A stretch of DNA of 25,542 nucleotides from an uncultured Eubacterium sp. (lineage in GTDB: Bacteria > Bacillota > Clostridia > Lachnospirales > Lachnospiraceae): positions 1 through 25,542 of the forward strand of contig URGC01000022.1 of assembly GCA_900547255.1 (NCBI GenBank). The letters are read 5' to 3'. Both the position numbers and the translations under genes were made by a program. Positions 8,258 through 16,451 of this stretch are shown here, piece after piece; position 1 is the stretch's first letter; every line of letters begins with the position of its first letter. The notes under the pieces were generated by a model, which searched no databases, had not been told where the DNA came from, and saw only the letters and a program-made list of their open reading frames with translations.

Positions 8258-8989
8258 TTACAATTTTTTCTTTAATCTCTCCTGCAGCACAAGTATCACT
8301 GCCGCAAGCACAAACGCATAAAACCAGCTAAGAATCATAACTGCAAGATTAGGACCTATTATCGAAAGGTCATCTATCTCTATCATAACAGTAATAAATC
8401 CCATAATTGAACTTATTCCTGCTGCAAGCAAAAGGGATTTGATTGTATATGATGCCGTCTCTACTGATTCTGCGAGCTTACTCCTGTCATCACAAAACTT
8501 AACATTATATTTAAAAATGTTACAGAATGCTCCAAATCTTCCAGCAAGCACAAGCATCAAAAGCGTTATTACAATCACCTCGTTAAAGCTTAACATGTCA
8601 ATCAGATAGCCTATCTTAAGATTTGTGCTGAACGCAAGTGACAGTATCATATATACAGCAAACACTGCAACCGCAATAAGACTACATATAAAGTTTCTCT
8701 TACTATGTTTCTGGTTATTATTCTCACTAATCAATGTCATAATATTTTCCTCAGCTTTCTTGTTATAATCAGCAGAGGTCAGCCTCTCTCCAGATAGAAG
8801 TTCATTAATTGTTATTCCTAATTCATCGCAGAGCGGCTGCATAACAGAATTGTCTGGAAAGCAATATCCACATTCCCATTTTGATACAGCTTTATCTGTA
8901 ACATTAATCTTTGCCGCAAGATTTTTCTGCGTGAGCCCTTTCTCTTTCCTCAATTCTGCTATGAATCGTCCCACTTTCTCCTGTTCCAT
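8258..8989 (-). CDS. XRE-family transcriptional regulator with C-terminal membrane domain
   Basis: A 243-residue protein. Residues ~6-60 form a Cro/CI-type helix-turn-helix: GRFIAELRKEKGLTQ, LAAKINVTDKAVSKWE and PDNSVMQPLCDELG are the classic XRE helices. The rest holds about four hydrophobic segments (NFICSLIAVAVFAVY; a stretch around VIVITLLMLVLAG; SLLLAAGISSIMGFI; LAVMILSWFYAFVLA), so the DNA-binding domain is probably tethered to the inner face of the membrane. This layout is common in Firmicutes, and the signal is usually unknown. The start is placed where GGAGG lies eight bases upstream, 17 codons inside the longest frame. It lies between the ABC exporter terminator and the receptor gene. 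A palindrome over its likely -10 suggests autoregulation. Confidence 0.88.
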   Translation of the reverse strand: MEQEKVGRFIAELRKEKGLTQKNLAAKINVTDKAVSKWECGYCFPDNSVMQPLCDELGITINELLSGERLTSADYNKKAEENIMTLISENNNQKHSKRNFICSLIAVAVFAVYMILSLAFSTNLKIGYLIDMLSFNEVIVITLLMLVLAGRFGAFCNIFKYNVKFCDDRSKLAESVETASYTIKSLLLAAGISSIMGFITVMIEIDDLSIIGPNLAVMILSWFYAFVLAAVILVLQERLKKKL

Positions 8990-9014
8990 GATACTTTCCT
9001 CCACGTTTCTAGTA

Positions 9015-9031
9015 ATTATAGCTGCAGCTAT
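9015..9031 (-). promoter_or_regulatory. TATAAT -10 box overlapped by a 14-bp palindrome (XRE autoregulatory site)
   Basis: The perfect palindrome ATAGCTGCAGCTAT occupies 9018-9031. Its end runs into a TATAAT on the minus strand (9015-9020), which would start transcription near 9008, just before the GGAGG at 8998-9002. No good -35 is visible at 17 bases, so the promoter may be weak or activator-dependent. The position suits an operator of the XRE protein. Confidence 0.42.
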
Positions 9032-9039
9032 CATAATCA

Positions 9040-9076
9040 ATAACCGTCAGATTGCATCTTTATACAATCTGGTTAT
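9040..9076. repeat. Interrupted inverted repeat upstream of the XRE gene
   Basis: CAGATTG (9048-9054) and CAATCTG (9065-9071) are inverted copies, flanked by ATAAC (9040-9044) and GTTAT (9072-9076) that also pair, leaving a three-base bulge. No T-tract follows. It may be a second protein-binding site in the XRE control region. Confidence 0.35.
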
Positions 9077-9110
9077 CTTTCTGACACTGATATAATAATA
9101 TAATACCATC

Positions 9111-9149
9111 AAAAAAGCACTCTACCTGACATAGAATCAGGTAGAATGC
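9111..9149 (-). terminator. Rho-independent terminator of the rpmE-to-ABC operon
   Basis: The minus strand forms a stem from TCTACCTGA and TCAGGTAGA (9-bp arms, 7-base loop), extended by GCA/TGC after one mismatch and followed directly by six T. It lies about 75 bases beyond the ABC exporter stop codon. Confidence 0.85.
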
Positions 9150-9225
9150 AGGTATCGGTTAGTGAGAGAAGCTCTCTCTCCCATATTATGAATATTTTCT
9201 TACTTATCCAATATTACACCGGATG

Positions 9226-10986
9226 TTATCGAAGCTGCATACTGTACAGCTTCTCATATGTTCCCTTGTTGGCAATCAGCTCATCATGGGTTCCCTCTTC
9301 CTCAATCCCATCCTCAGACAATACAAGTATTCTCTCAGCATTTCTAATTGTAGAAAGTCTATGTGCAATAACAAATGTTGTTCTGTTCTTCGCAAGTTTC
9401 TCCAAAGAATCCTGAACAACTTTCTCACTCTCATTATCAAGTGCAGATGTTGCCTCATCAAATATAAGAATTGGTGGATTCTTCAAGAATACTCTTGCTA
9501 TAGAAAGTCTCTGCTTCTGACCTCCCGACAGTTTAATTCCACGCTGTCCGATGTCAGTATCATACCCATCAGGAAGCGACATGATAAAATCGTGTGCATT
9601 GGCATTCTTGGCCGCTTCAATCACTTCTTCTCTTGTAGCATCTGGTTTTCCATACCTTATATTATCGTATACAGTACCAACAAACAGATAAACATCTTGT
9701 TGTACAATTCCTATGTGGTCGCGCAGACTTTTAAGCTTTATATCACGCACATCTTTTCCATCTATCTTAATGCTTCCATCTGTAACATCGTAAAATCGCG
9801 GTATCAATGAACAGAGTGTACTCTTACCTGCACCTGACGAACCTACAAGCGCCATATATGCTCCCGCTGGAACATTAAGGCTTATATTGTTAAGTACTGT
9901 CTCATCATTATCTCCATAATGAAATGATACATTATCAAATGTAATATCACCTTTAACATCTGTAAGCTCAACCGCTGTCTCACTATCCTCTATATCAGGC
10001 TTAATTGACAGAATCTCCTGAAAACGCTCAAATCCGGTATATCCATTCTGGAACTGTTCTGTAAAATCAATAAGTGTCCTGACTGGATCAGTAAATACAC
10101 TTATGTACAGCACAAATGTAACCATATCACTGGCACTGACTCTGCCATTAACAATAAGAAAAATACCTGCAATAATTACACTCACCTGAATAAGTGTTGT
10201 AAATGCGCCAAGTCCTGCCTGATAACTTCCCATATAAAAGTAACTGTTCTTCTTTGCCGCAAGAAATCCATCATTACCTTTTTTAAACTTCTGGTTTTCA
10301 ATATCCTCATTAGCAAACGACTTAACCACACGTATTCCAGACAGATTATCCTCTATCTGCTCGTTAATATCTGCAATCTTCTCGCGGTTGCGCCTGAATG
10401 CACGGCGCATTTTCTTATTAAGACAATACGCATAGACAAGCATCATCGGCAGTATTGCAAAAGCCGCAAGTGTAAGCATCGGATTAATATTAATCAATAT
10501 TATAAATGCTCCGGCAATCTTTATAACAGAAAGTATTATGTTCTCCGGTCCATGATGCATAAGCTCGCTTATATCAAACAAGTCCGTTGTAATTCTGCTC
10601 ATAAGTTGTCCGACTTTCTGGTCGTCATAAAATGAAAATGACAGCTTCTGATAATGTGCAAATATCTCAGCACGCATATTATATTCAATCTTAGACCCCA
10701 TAACATGTCCGTAATTGCATATATAAAACTTGCTATAGCAGTCTATTGCCACAAGTGTTATAAGTCCAGCACTTATATATGGCAGCTTACCCAGTATAAC
10801 ATCTGTATCCTGATTTATAAGATTATAGGTCACGAAACGTACTATCAGCGGAATCACAAGCGCCACTCCTGCTGACAGCGCCGCAAAAAACATATCTGTC
10901 CAGAACACACGCATATATGGCTTATAATACGTAAGCATTTTTCTGAACAAGCCTTTTTTATTATAATTATCTGTATTAGTTTTCAT
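9226..10986 (-). CDS. ABC transporter, fused permease and ATPase (MsbA/MdlB-type exporter half)
   Basis: A 586-residue half-transporter. The first ~320 residues form a six-helix type-1 exporter membrane domain, including the coupling-helix-like FYDDQKVGQLMSRITTD segment. The ATPase has Walker A GSSGAGKST (382-390), a Q-loop in IVQQD, the signature LSGGQKQR (486-493), Walker B LIFDEA (507-512) and the switch histidine in IAHRLS (542). All catalytic elements are present, so a homodimer could be active; no partner half is next to it. Its substrate is unknown and could be a lipid, peptide or drug. Its ATG overlaps the end of prfA by 11 bases, so translation is likely coupled. It is the last gene of the operon before the terminator at 9111-9149. 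Confidence 0.92.
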   Translation of the reverse strand: MKTNTDNYNKKGLFRKMLTYYKPYMRVFWTDMFFAALSAGVALVIPLIVRFVTYNLINQDTDVILGKLPYISAGLITLVAIDCYSKFYICNYGHVMGSKIEYNMRAEIFAHYQKLSFSFYDDQKVGQLMSRITTDLFDISELMHHGPENIILSVIKIAGAFIILININPMLTLAAFAILPMMLVYAYCLNKKMRRAFRRNREKIADINEQIEDNLSGIRVVKSFANEDIENQKFKKGNDGFLAAKKNSYFYMGSYQAGLGAFTTLIQVSVIIAGIFLIVNGRVSASDMVTFVLYISVFTDPVRTLIDFTEQFQNGYTGFERFQEILSIKPDIEDSETAVELTDVKGDITFDNVSFHYGDNDETVLNNISLNVPAGAYMALVGSSGAGKSTLCSLIPRFYDVTDGSIKIDGKDVRDIKLKSLRDHIGIVQQDVYLFVGTVYDNIRYGKPDATREEVIEAAKNANAHDFIMSLPDGYDTDIGQRGIKLSGGQKQRLSIARVFLKNPPILIFDEATSALDNESEKVVQDSLEKLAKNRTTFVIAHRLSTIRNAERILVLSEDGIEEEGTHDELIANKGTYEKLYSMQLR

Positions 10987-12055
10987 TCATCCTAGCCAGC
11001 TTGGCAGCCTGGTCAGCTGTTGTACATCCATCAATAAGTTCCTGAATATCTCCATCCATAATCTTATCAAGCTTGTACAATGTAAGTCCAATTCTATGAT
11101 CTGTAACACGTCCCTGTGGGAAGTTGTAAGTTCTTATCTTCTCTGAACGGTCACCAGTACCTATCTGGCTTCTTCTTGCATCTGCCTCTGCATCATGTGC
11201 CTTCTGTGTCTCGATATCATATAACTTGGCACGGAGTAATGCAAACGCCTTCTCTTTATTCTGTATCTGCGACTTCTCAGTCTGTGAATAGATAACAATA
11301 CCTGTTGGATAGTGAGTAAGACGTACAGCCGAATCTGTTGTATTGACACACTGTCCACCATTACCTGAGGCACGCATAACGTCAATTCTTATATCCTTAT
11401 CATCAATATGGATATCAACTTCTTCAGCCTCTGGCATAACAGCTACAGATGCTGTTGATGTCTGTATACGTCCGTTAGACTCAGTTACAGGAACTCTCTG
11501 TACTCTGTGTACACCACTCTCATACTTCATGACTGAGTATGCACCCTGTCCCTTAACCATGAACTCAACTTCCTTCATTCCGCCAATTCCAGTCTCATCT
11601 GCACTTAACACTTCAACCTTCCAGCCTCTTGACTCAACATAATGCGTATACATTCTGAAAAGTTCAGCAGCAAACAAAGCTGCTTCCTCTCCACCTGCAC
11701 CGGCACGAATCTCGACAACTATATCCTTGTCATCATTAGGGTCTTTAGGAAGAAGAAGAATCTTAATCTCATTCTCAAGTTCTTCAACTCTCTTCTTAGA
11801 TGTATTAAGCTCATCCTTAGCCATCTCTATAAGCTCTGGATCACTCTCCTCATCAAGCATGGCAAGGCTGTCTTCTATATTCTGCTTACAGCTCTTATAC
11901 TCGTTATAAGCTGTAACTATAGGAAGAATATTGTTCTGCTCTTTCATGAGCTTACGGAATCTGTCCTGGTCATTAACAACATCAGGATTGCTAAGTTCCG
12001 CTGTTATATCTTCATATCTGTTAACAATATCTTCAAGCTTGTCAAACATATCCAT
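10976..12055 (-). CDS. prfA: Peptide chain release factor 1
   Basis: A 359-residue class I release factor that recognises UAA and UAG in the ribosomal A site and triggers hydrolysis of peptidyl-tRNA. The catalytic GGQ is at 233-235 within SGNGGQCVNTTDSAVR, and the stop-codon tripeptide is PVT at 189-191 (the PxT form of RF1, not the SPF of RF2). Length fits the family. The start is the ATG of MDMFDKLED, seven bases after GGAGA; the longest frame begins ten codons earlier without a ribosome binding site. It follows prmC, whose product methylates the GGQ glutamine of this protein, so substrate and modifying enzyme are co-encoded. The end overlaps the ABC exporter start. Confidence 0.97.
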   Translation of the reverse strand: MDMFDKLEDIVNRYEDITAELSNPDVVNDQDRFRKLMKEQNNILPIVTAYNEYKSCKQNIEDSLAMLDEESDPELIEMAKDELNTSKKRVEELENEIKILLLPKDPNDDKDIVVEIRAGAGGEEAALFAAELFRMYTHYVESRGWKVEVLSADETGIGGMKEVEFMVKGQGAYSVMKYESGVHRVQRVPVTESNGRIQTSTASVAVMPEAEEVDIHIDDKDIRIDVMRASGNGGQCVNTTDSAVRLTHYPTGIVIYSQTEKSQIQNKEKAFALLRAKLYDIETQKAHDAEADARRSQIGTGDRSEKIRTYNFPQGRVTDHRIGLTLYKLDKIMDGDIQELIDGCTTADQAAKLARMNEN

Positions 12056-12127
12056 AATCTTCTCTCCATTCTTAAATCTAACCACTTAGTTATATATTAA
12101 TTCATATACTGCATAACAATTCTCAAG

Positions 12128-12991
12128 CTAACCAAGCTGTCCACACGCAACTCTGTCAAGCCCGGCAAGGTCTTTAATAACTCTTATATCCTTAAATCCA
12201 GCCCGAGCCATAAGGTCTGATACAGCCCTGCCCTGCTCAGCTCCTATCTCGTAAAAAAGATATCCATTCTTTTTAAGATACCCAGGTGCCTCCCGCGTTA
12301 TCCTTCTGTAGAATTCAAGTCCATCCTCACTTCCATCAAGAGCCATCATCGGGTCATACATTTTTACTTCATCCGAAAGCATTGGTATAACCGATGTCTC
12401 AATATATGGCGGATTGGAAACTATGCAGTCAAACGCTCCCTTATACTGTTCTCCAAGAGAGTTAAATAAATCTCCCTGAAAAAACTTAATCCTGTCTTTA
12501 TCGCCAGACAGGCTCTTTGCATTGTCTTCTGCGACTTTCAGTGCCGCAGACGATAAGTCACACCCAAATGCCTTATCAAGCTTCTTTTCAAGTGCGAGTG
12601 TTATTATAATGCAGCCAGAACCCGTGCACATATCAAGAACTGAATCACCATCCGATAAGACCTTCAAAACATTTTCAACAAGCACCTCTGTGTCATATCT
12701 TGGCACAAGCACATCTGAATTAACCTTGTATGGCCTGCCATAGAAATAAGCCTCTCCAAGTATATGCTGAAGTGGTTCTTTTCTTTTCCTGCGCTCTATA
12801 TATGCATTAAAAGTGTCAAGCTGCTCCTCCGGTATCTTATCCATGCTCTTCATAAGATAAGATGTATCGTTAAATGAAGCTGCCTTCAGCATAAGCTGTC
12901 TGCTGTCATAATCAGGCGAATCAATTCCACTTTCTTTAAGAGAAGCTGCCCCCTTAAGGACAGCCTCCCTGTATGTTGTCAAACTACTCAT
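12128..12991 (-). CDS. prmC: Release factor glutamine N5-methyltransferase
   Basis: A 287-residue SAM-dependent methyltransferase that modifies the glutamine of the GGQ motif in release factors. The N-terminal helical domain (1-~75) binds the release factor. VLDMCTGSGCI (118-128) is the SAM-binding loop, and NPPY at 193-196 is the catalytic motif for amide methylation. The VLVPRYDTEVLVE stretch replaces the more usual PRPETE of the family. The ATG lies three bases after the DUF1385 stop codon and lacks a clear Shine-Dalgarno, which suggests translational coupling. It is 72 bases upstream of prfA. Confidence 0.96.
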   Translation of the reverse strand: MSSLTTYREAVLKGAASLKESGIDSPDYDSRQLMLKAASFNDTSYLMKSMDKIPEEQLDTFNAYIERRKRKEPLQHILGEAYFYGRPYKVNSDVLVPRYDTEVLVENVLKVLSDGDSVLDMCTGSGCIIITLALEKKLDKAFGCDLSSAALKVAEDNAKSLSGDKDRIKFFQGDLFNSLGEQYKGAFDCIVSNPPYIETSVIPMLSDEVKMYDPMMALDGSEDGLEFYRRITREAPGYLKKNGYLFYEIGAEQGRAVSDLMARAGFKDIRVIKDLAGLDRVACGQLG

Positions 12992-12994
12992 AGA

Positions 12995-14320
12995 CTACTT
13001 ATCTGTCTTTCTCTGTTTAAACAATGGAACATCATCTGCATACAAATGCTCCTCTTCATCATCAACTATATCCTCATCGAATACAATACCATCATCAGGG
13101 TCTAACTCGCCCTCTGGAAGATTTTCTTCCTCGTATTCAGGCTCCTGCTCTATCTCATGGCCGTTCTCATCCTCAAATGTGAACATATCATCTTCACCCG
13201 CATCTGAAATCTCATCTGCTGGAATATCCTGTGCAGCCTGCTGTTCATATACTGCCTCTCTCTCAGCATTAGCCTGCTGTTCAAGAGCTTCCTTATATGC
13301 TTCCTGCTGCTTAATGGCAGCCTCAGCTTTCTCCTCATCAGTTACAAAATCTTCTGGTGATGACTCCTCAATAACAAAGTCTTCCTCGCCCTCATGATAC
13401 TCTGTAACAAACTCTCTCCAGTCAAATACAGCTTCTACAGCCTTGATGGCAACTTCCACCATTCTTCTGTCTGGTTCCTTAGTTGTAAGCTTCTGCATCC
13501 AAAGACCAGGTTTGCTTATTATATCAAGGAACTTATTCTCATCATTCTTACCAGCAGCACGCAGCACCTCATAAGATACACCTGCGATAACCGGAATAAG
13601 AAGGATTCTTATAAGAATCTGGAGTCCTGTATTATCTATTCTTATAAATATAAAGAAAATAATACTTATAAACATAACAAGGAACATAAAACTTGTTCCG
13701 CATCTTTTATGAAGACGTGAACTACTCATTACGTTATCTGCTGTAAGGCTCATTCCATGCTCAATACAGTTGATACATTTGTGCTCTGCACCATGATACA
13801 TAAATGTTCTTCCGACATCTTTCATGTGCGATATAAGCGCAAGATATGCAATGAATATGGCAACTCTCACAACACCCTCTAACAGATTAAGAAGGAACTG
13901 TGATGATATAACTTTAACCAGAAGTCTTGATACGAAATATGGCAGAATCATGAATAATCCAACAGCGATAATAACTGCAATTATAACAGTAACCGCCATA
14001 AGGACTGATTCAAGCTTATCCTTGAATATAGCCTTGCCAACCTCGTCAGCCTTTGTTTTCTTTTGTTCAGCCGGGTCATCATAAAAGCTTGCTGAATATG
14101 TAAGAGTTGATATTCCCATAACGAGTGAATCAACAAAGCTTACAACACCTCTTATAATAGGAAGTTTCAGCCACTTATACTTATCTGTAATAGGTGTACT
14201 TTCCTTGACCACAACTTCTATATCATTATCAGGTTTACGGACTGCAATTGCGTATTTATCCTTATTACGCATCATAATTCCTTCGATTACAGCCTGACCA
14301 CCAATACCAGAATTCTTCAT
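12995..14320 (-). CDS. DUF1385 (YqhQ-like) multi-pass membrane protein with an acidic tail
   Basis: A 441-residue protein of the DUF1385 family, of unknown biochemical function but widely conserved next to rpmE and prfA in Clostridia. It begins with the family motif GIGGQAVIEGIMMR, contains HGAEHKCINCIEHG and SRLHKRCGTSFM, which look like conserved His/Cys metal- or ligand-binding sites, and has about five membrane segments between residues ~60 and 270. The C-terminal ~130 residues are hydrophilic, strongly acidic and rich in Glu, Asp, Gln and Ala, much longer than the core family needs. The start follows AGAGG five bases upstream. A terminator-like hairpin separates it from rpmE, so expression may be reduced relative to rpmE. 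Confidence 0.9.
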   Translation of the reverse strand: MKNSGIGGQAVIEGIMMRNKDKYAIAVRKPDNDIEVVVKESTPITDKYKWLKLPIIRGVVSFVDSLVMGISTLTYSASFYDDPAEQKKTKADEVGKAIFKDKLESVLMAVTVIIAVIIAVGLFMILPYFVSRLLVKVISSQFLLNLLEGVVRVAIFIAYLALISHMKDVGRTFMYHGAEHKCINCIEHGMSLTADNVMSSSRLHKRCGTSFMFLVMFISIIFFIFIRIDNTGLQILIRILLIPVIAGVSYEVLRAAGKNDENKFLDIISKPGLWMQKLTTKEPDRRMVEVAIKAVEAVFDWREFVTEYHEGEEDFVIEESSPEDFVTDEEKAEAAIKQQEAYKEALEQQANAEREAVYEQQAAQDIPADEISDAGEDDMFTFEDENGHEIEQEPEYEEENLPEGELDPDDGIVFDEDIVDDEEEHLYADDVPLFKQRKTDK

Positions 14321-14344
14321 ATATACCTCTTTATAATTACACTT

Positions 14345-14376
14345 AAAAAGGTTGAGGTACATACGACCCCAACCTT
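14345..14376 (-). terminator. Intra-operon terminator/attenuator between rpmE and DUF1385
   Basis: On the minus strand AAGGTTGGGGT and ACCTCAACCTT pair over 11 bp (one G-U) around a seven-base loop, and the T-run of TTTTTAAG follows. It lies 16 bases after the rpmE stop and ends 25 bases before the DUF1385 start. It should cut transcription partially, keeping rpmE above the downstream genes. Confidence 0.8.
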
Positions 14377-14392
14377 ATCAAACAGCAAATAA

Positions 14393-14599
14393 TTAATCGT
14401 TCTTAACGCCGTACTTCTTATTGAACTTATCAATACGTCCACGTGCTGATGTAGCCTTCTGCTGACCTGTGTAGAATGGATGACACTTAGAACAGATTTC
14501 AACGTGAATCTCTTCCTTAGTAGAGCCTGTTACGAATTCATTACCACAGTTGCAGACAACCTTTGCCTGATAGTAATCTGGATGGATTCCTTCTCTCAT
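14393..14599 (-). CDS. rpmE: 50S ribosomal protein L31 (zinc-binding type)
   Basis: A 68-residue ribosomal protein beginning MREGIHPDYY. Cysteines in VCNCGNEF and EICSKCHPFYTG form the four-ligand zinc site of the C+ L31 form, which also stores zinc and is replaced by a C- paralogue in zinc limitation. The HPFYTGQQK segment is the family signature. The start is eight bases after AGAGG. It is the first gene after a clear promoter and is followed by an intra-operon terminator. Confidence 0.97.
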   Translation of the reverse strand: MREGIHPDYYQAKVVCNCGNEFVTGSTKEEIHVEICSKCHPFYTGQQKATSARGRIDKFNKKYGVKND

Positions 14600-14687
14600 G
14601 ATTTTCACCTCTTTATACATTCTTTATTAAATATTTGCAAGACTTAAGCTTACAAAGTAATCTTTGTTTTTCATAAGCAGCTAGGAT

Positions 14688-14716
14688 ATTGTATCATAAC
14701 ATATAAAAATATGCAA
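14688..14716 (-). promoter_or_regulatory. Sigma-A promoter of rpmE
   Basis: On the minus strand TTGCAT (14711-14716) is followed after exactly 17 bases by TACAAT (14688-14693). Transcription should begin near 14681, giving an ~80-base leader that contains the inverted repeat ACAAAG/CTTTGT around a four-base loop (14652-14667). The promoter lies just beyond the rho stop codon, so rpmE can be expressed independently of rho. Confidence 0.65.
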
Positions 14717-14734
14717 CCTATTTTTCTGGAAATT

Positions 14735-16147
14735 TTATACATATCGGTTTTTGATTACAGTCTGGACAAACTCGCGGTTATTCTTAGTCTTGCTGAACAA
14801 ATCAAGTATCCGTTCTGCCGCCTCATCTGTCTTTAATCCACTCAAAGCCTTATGGACTATATCCATAGCCTGCTGTTCCTCTGCATCAAGCAGTAAATCA
14901 TCTCTTCTTGTACTTGATTTGGCGATATTGATTGCCGGGAACACTCTCTTTTCTGAAAGCTTTCTGTCAAGAACAAGTTCCATGTTACCTGTTCCCTTGA
15001 ACTCCTCGAATACAACATCATCCATCTTGCTTCCTGTCTCAACAAGTGCCGTTGCAAGAATTGTAAGGCTTCCGCCCTCACGCATGTTTCTGGCAGCACC
15101 AAAGAAACGCTTAGGCATATGGAGAGCTGCCGGGTCAAGACCACCTGACAATGTTCTTCCGCTCGCTGTAACCGTAAGGTTATATGCTCTTGCAAGTCTT
15201 GTGATACTATCAAGAAGAATTATAACATCCTGTCCATATTCCACAAGACGTTTTGCACGCTCGATAACCATCTCTGACACTCTCTTGTGTCTTTCTGGAA
15301 GTTCATCAAATGTAGAGTAGATAACCTCAACATTTTCACCAACAATTGACTCCTTGATATCTGTAACTTCCTCTGGTCGCTCATCTATAAGAAGAATTAT
15401 AAGATGCATCTCCGGGTTATTCTTTGTAACTGCATTGGCAATCTGCTTTAAGAGTGTTGTCTTACCAGACTTAGGCTGTGATACAATCATGCCTCGCTGT
15501 CCCTTGCCGATAGGTGATATAAGATCGACCATTCTCATCGCAACAGTGTTGCTGTTCTTCTCAAGATGAAGCCTCTCATTAGGAAAGACTGGTGTAAGAC
15601 TTTCAAATGAAGGTCTTCTAACTGCCGCCGCAGGATCAAATCCATTAACCGACTCAAGATACATAAGTGCTGAGAACTTCTCGTTCTTGTCCTTAGGTCT
15701 CTTAGGCCCTCTTACTATATCTCCTGTCTTTAAGTTAAACTTTCTAATCTGCGAAGGTGATACATACACGTCATTGTCACCCGGAAGGAAATTCTCACAT
15801 CTGATAAATCCATATCCTTCCTGTAACACCTCTAATATTCCATCTGCCATCTCAAGCGGTCTCTGAGGTCTTGCATCATTTCTTGACTCATCCCCTCTGT
15901 TATCTGCTTTCTCTGTATGTTCACCCTTGACTGTACTGTCGCTCTCTGTTTTATCTGAATGTCTACCCGTAGACACTGTCTGGCTTTCTGCTGCCTCTTC
16001 CTGTGTCTCCTGTTTTTCCTGCTCTGATGCGTTAATGATAGCATCAATAAGCTCTGCCTTTCTCATTGTTGAGATGTTCTTAATCTTCTTGTCCTTGGCA
16101 AAATCACGTAACACGCTAAGAGACAATGTTTCTAATTTTTCACGCAT
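14735..16147 (-). CDS. rho: Transcription termination factor Rho
   Basis: A 470-residue hexameric RNA helicase that ends transcription. Residues 1-40 are the Rho N-terminal helical domain, 41-99 a polar, charge-rich low-complexity linker, and 100-165 the cold-shock-like RNA-binding domain with YGFIRCENFLPGDNDVYVS. The ATPase has Walker A QPKSGKT (224-230), Walker B LLIDERPEEV, the DSITRLARAYN segment and TLSGGLDPAALHMPKRFFGAARN. The P-loop reads QPKSGKT where many Rho proteins have PPKAGKT. The start is eight bases after GGAG; a longer frame starts five codons upstream without a site. It is transcribed divergently from the malic enzyme gene, and its promoter could not be resolved. Confidence 0.97.
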   Translation of the reverse strand: MREKLETLSLSVLRDFAKDKKIKNISTMRKAELIDAIINASEQEKQETQEEAAESQTVSTGRHSDKTESDSTVKGEHTEKADNRGDESRNDARPQRPLEMADGILEVLQEGYGFIRCENFLPGDNDVYVSPSQIRKFNLKTGDIVRGPKRPKDKNEKFSALMYLESVNGFDPAAAVRRPSFESLTPVFPNERLHLEKNSNTVAMRMVDLISPIGKGQRGMIVSQPKSGKTTLLKQIANAVTKNNPEMHLIILLIDERPEEVTDIKESIVGENVEVIYSTFDELPERHKRVSEMVIERAKRLVEYGQDVIILLDSITRLARAYNLTVTASGRTLSGGLDPAALHMPKRFFGAARNMREGGSLTILATALVETGSKMDDVVFEEFKGTGNMELVLDRKLSEKRVFPAINIAKSSTRRDDLLLDAEEQQAMDIVHKALSGLKTDEAAERILDLFSKTKNNREFVQTVIKNRYV

Positions 16148-16451
16148 ATAAATATCTCCCATTCATATCTTAATTAATTATTATCTGACCTATTAATTTA
16201 ATAATCAGTTTTTTATAACAAATGTAGTGGAAAATGTATTGATACTAAACTTTAAGTAACTTGGAAACCGCCATCACTCTGGCAGTCATAAGATATAACT
16301 AAATATTTCCAGATTTCCATATAAATGTATTATACACTTATCTACGTTTTGTTGCAAATTGTTTTTGCATTTGGTATCATTACTGATAGCCAAAATATTT
16401 TTGACGTTCGTAACAAAATCAACTTAATCAAATGGAGGAATATGTATTATT
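16148..16451. other. Divergent intergenic region between rho and malic enzyme
   Basis: These 304 bases hold the divergent control regions. A good plus-strand promoter is at 16352-16380 and a strong GGAGG is at 16434-16438. On the rho side the sequence is very AT-rich and I see no convincing -35/-10 pair. Only a short GCCA/TGGC inverted repeat is visible near 16269-16282. No tRNA, riboswitch core or open reading frame of interest was recognised. Confidence 0.6.
16352..16380 (+). promoter_or_regulatory. Sigma-A promoter of malic enzyme with an inverted repeat in the spacer
   Basis: TTGCAA (16352-16357) is followed after exactly 17 bases by TATCAT (16375-16380). The repeat TGCAAA-N5-TTTGCA (16353-16369) overlaps the -35 and spacer and could be an operator; it lacks the central CG of a catabolite-responsive element. 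Confidence 0.6.

Noticed and set aside
9155..9180. GAGAG/CTCTC symmetry between the ABC stop and its terminator
   Set aside because: Short, simple-sequence repeat without a T-tract; the true terminator is at 9111-9149.
13604..13619. Perfect 16-bp palindrome GATTCTTATAAGAATC inside DUF1385
   Set aside because: It lies in codons for a repetitive Ile-Leu-Arg membrane segment, where coding repetition readily produces such symmetry; no regulatory context.
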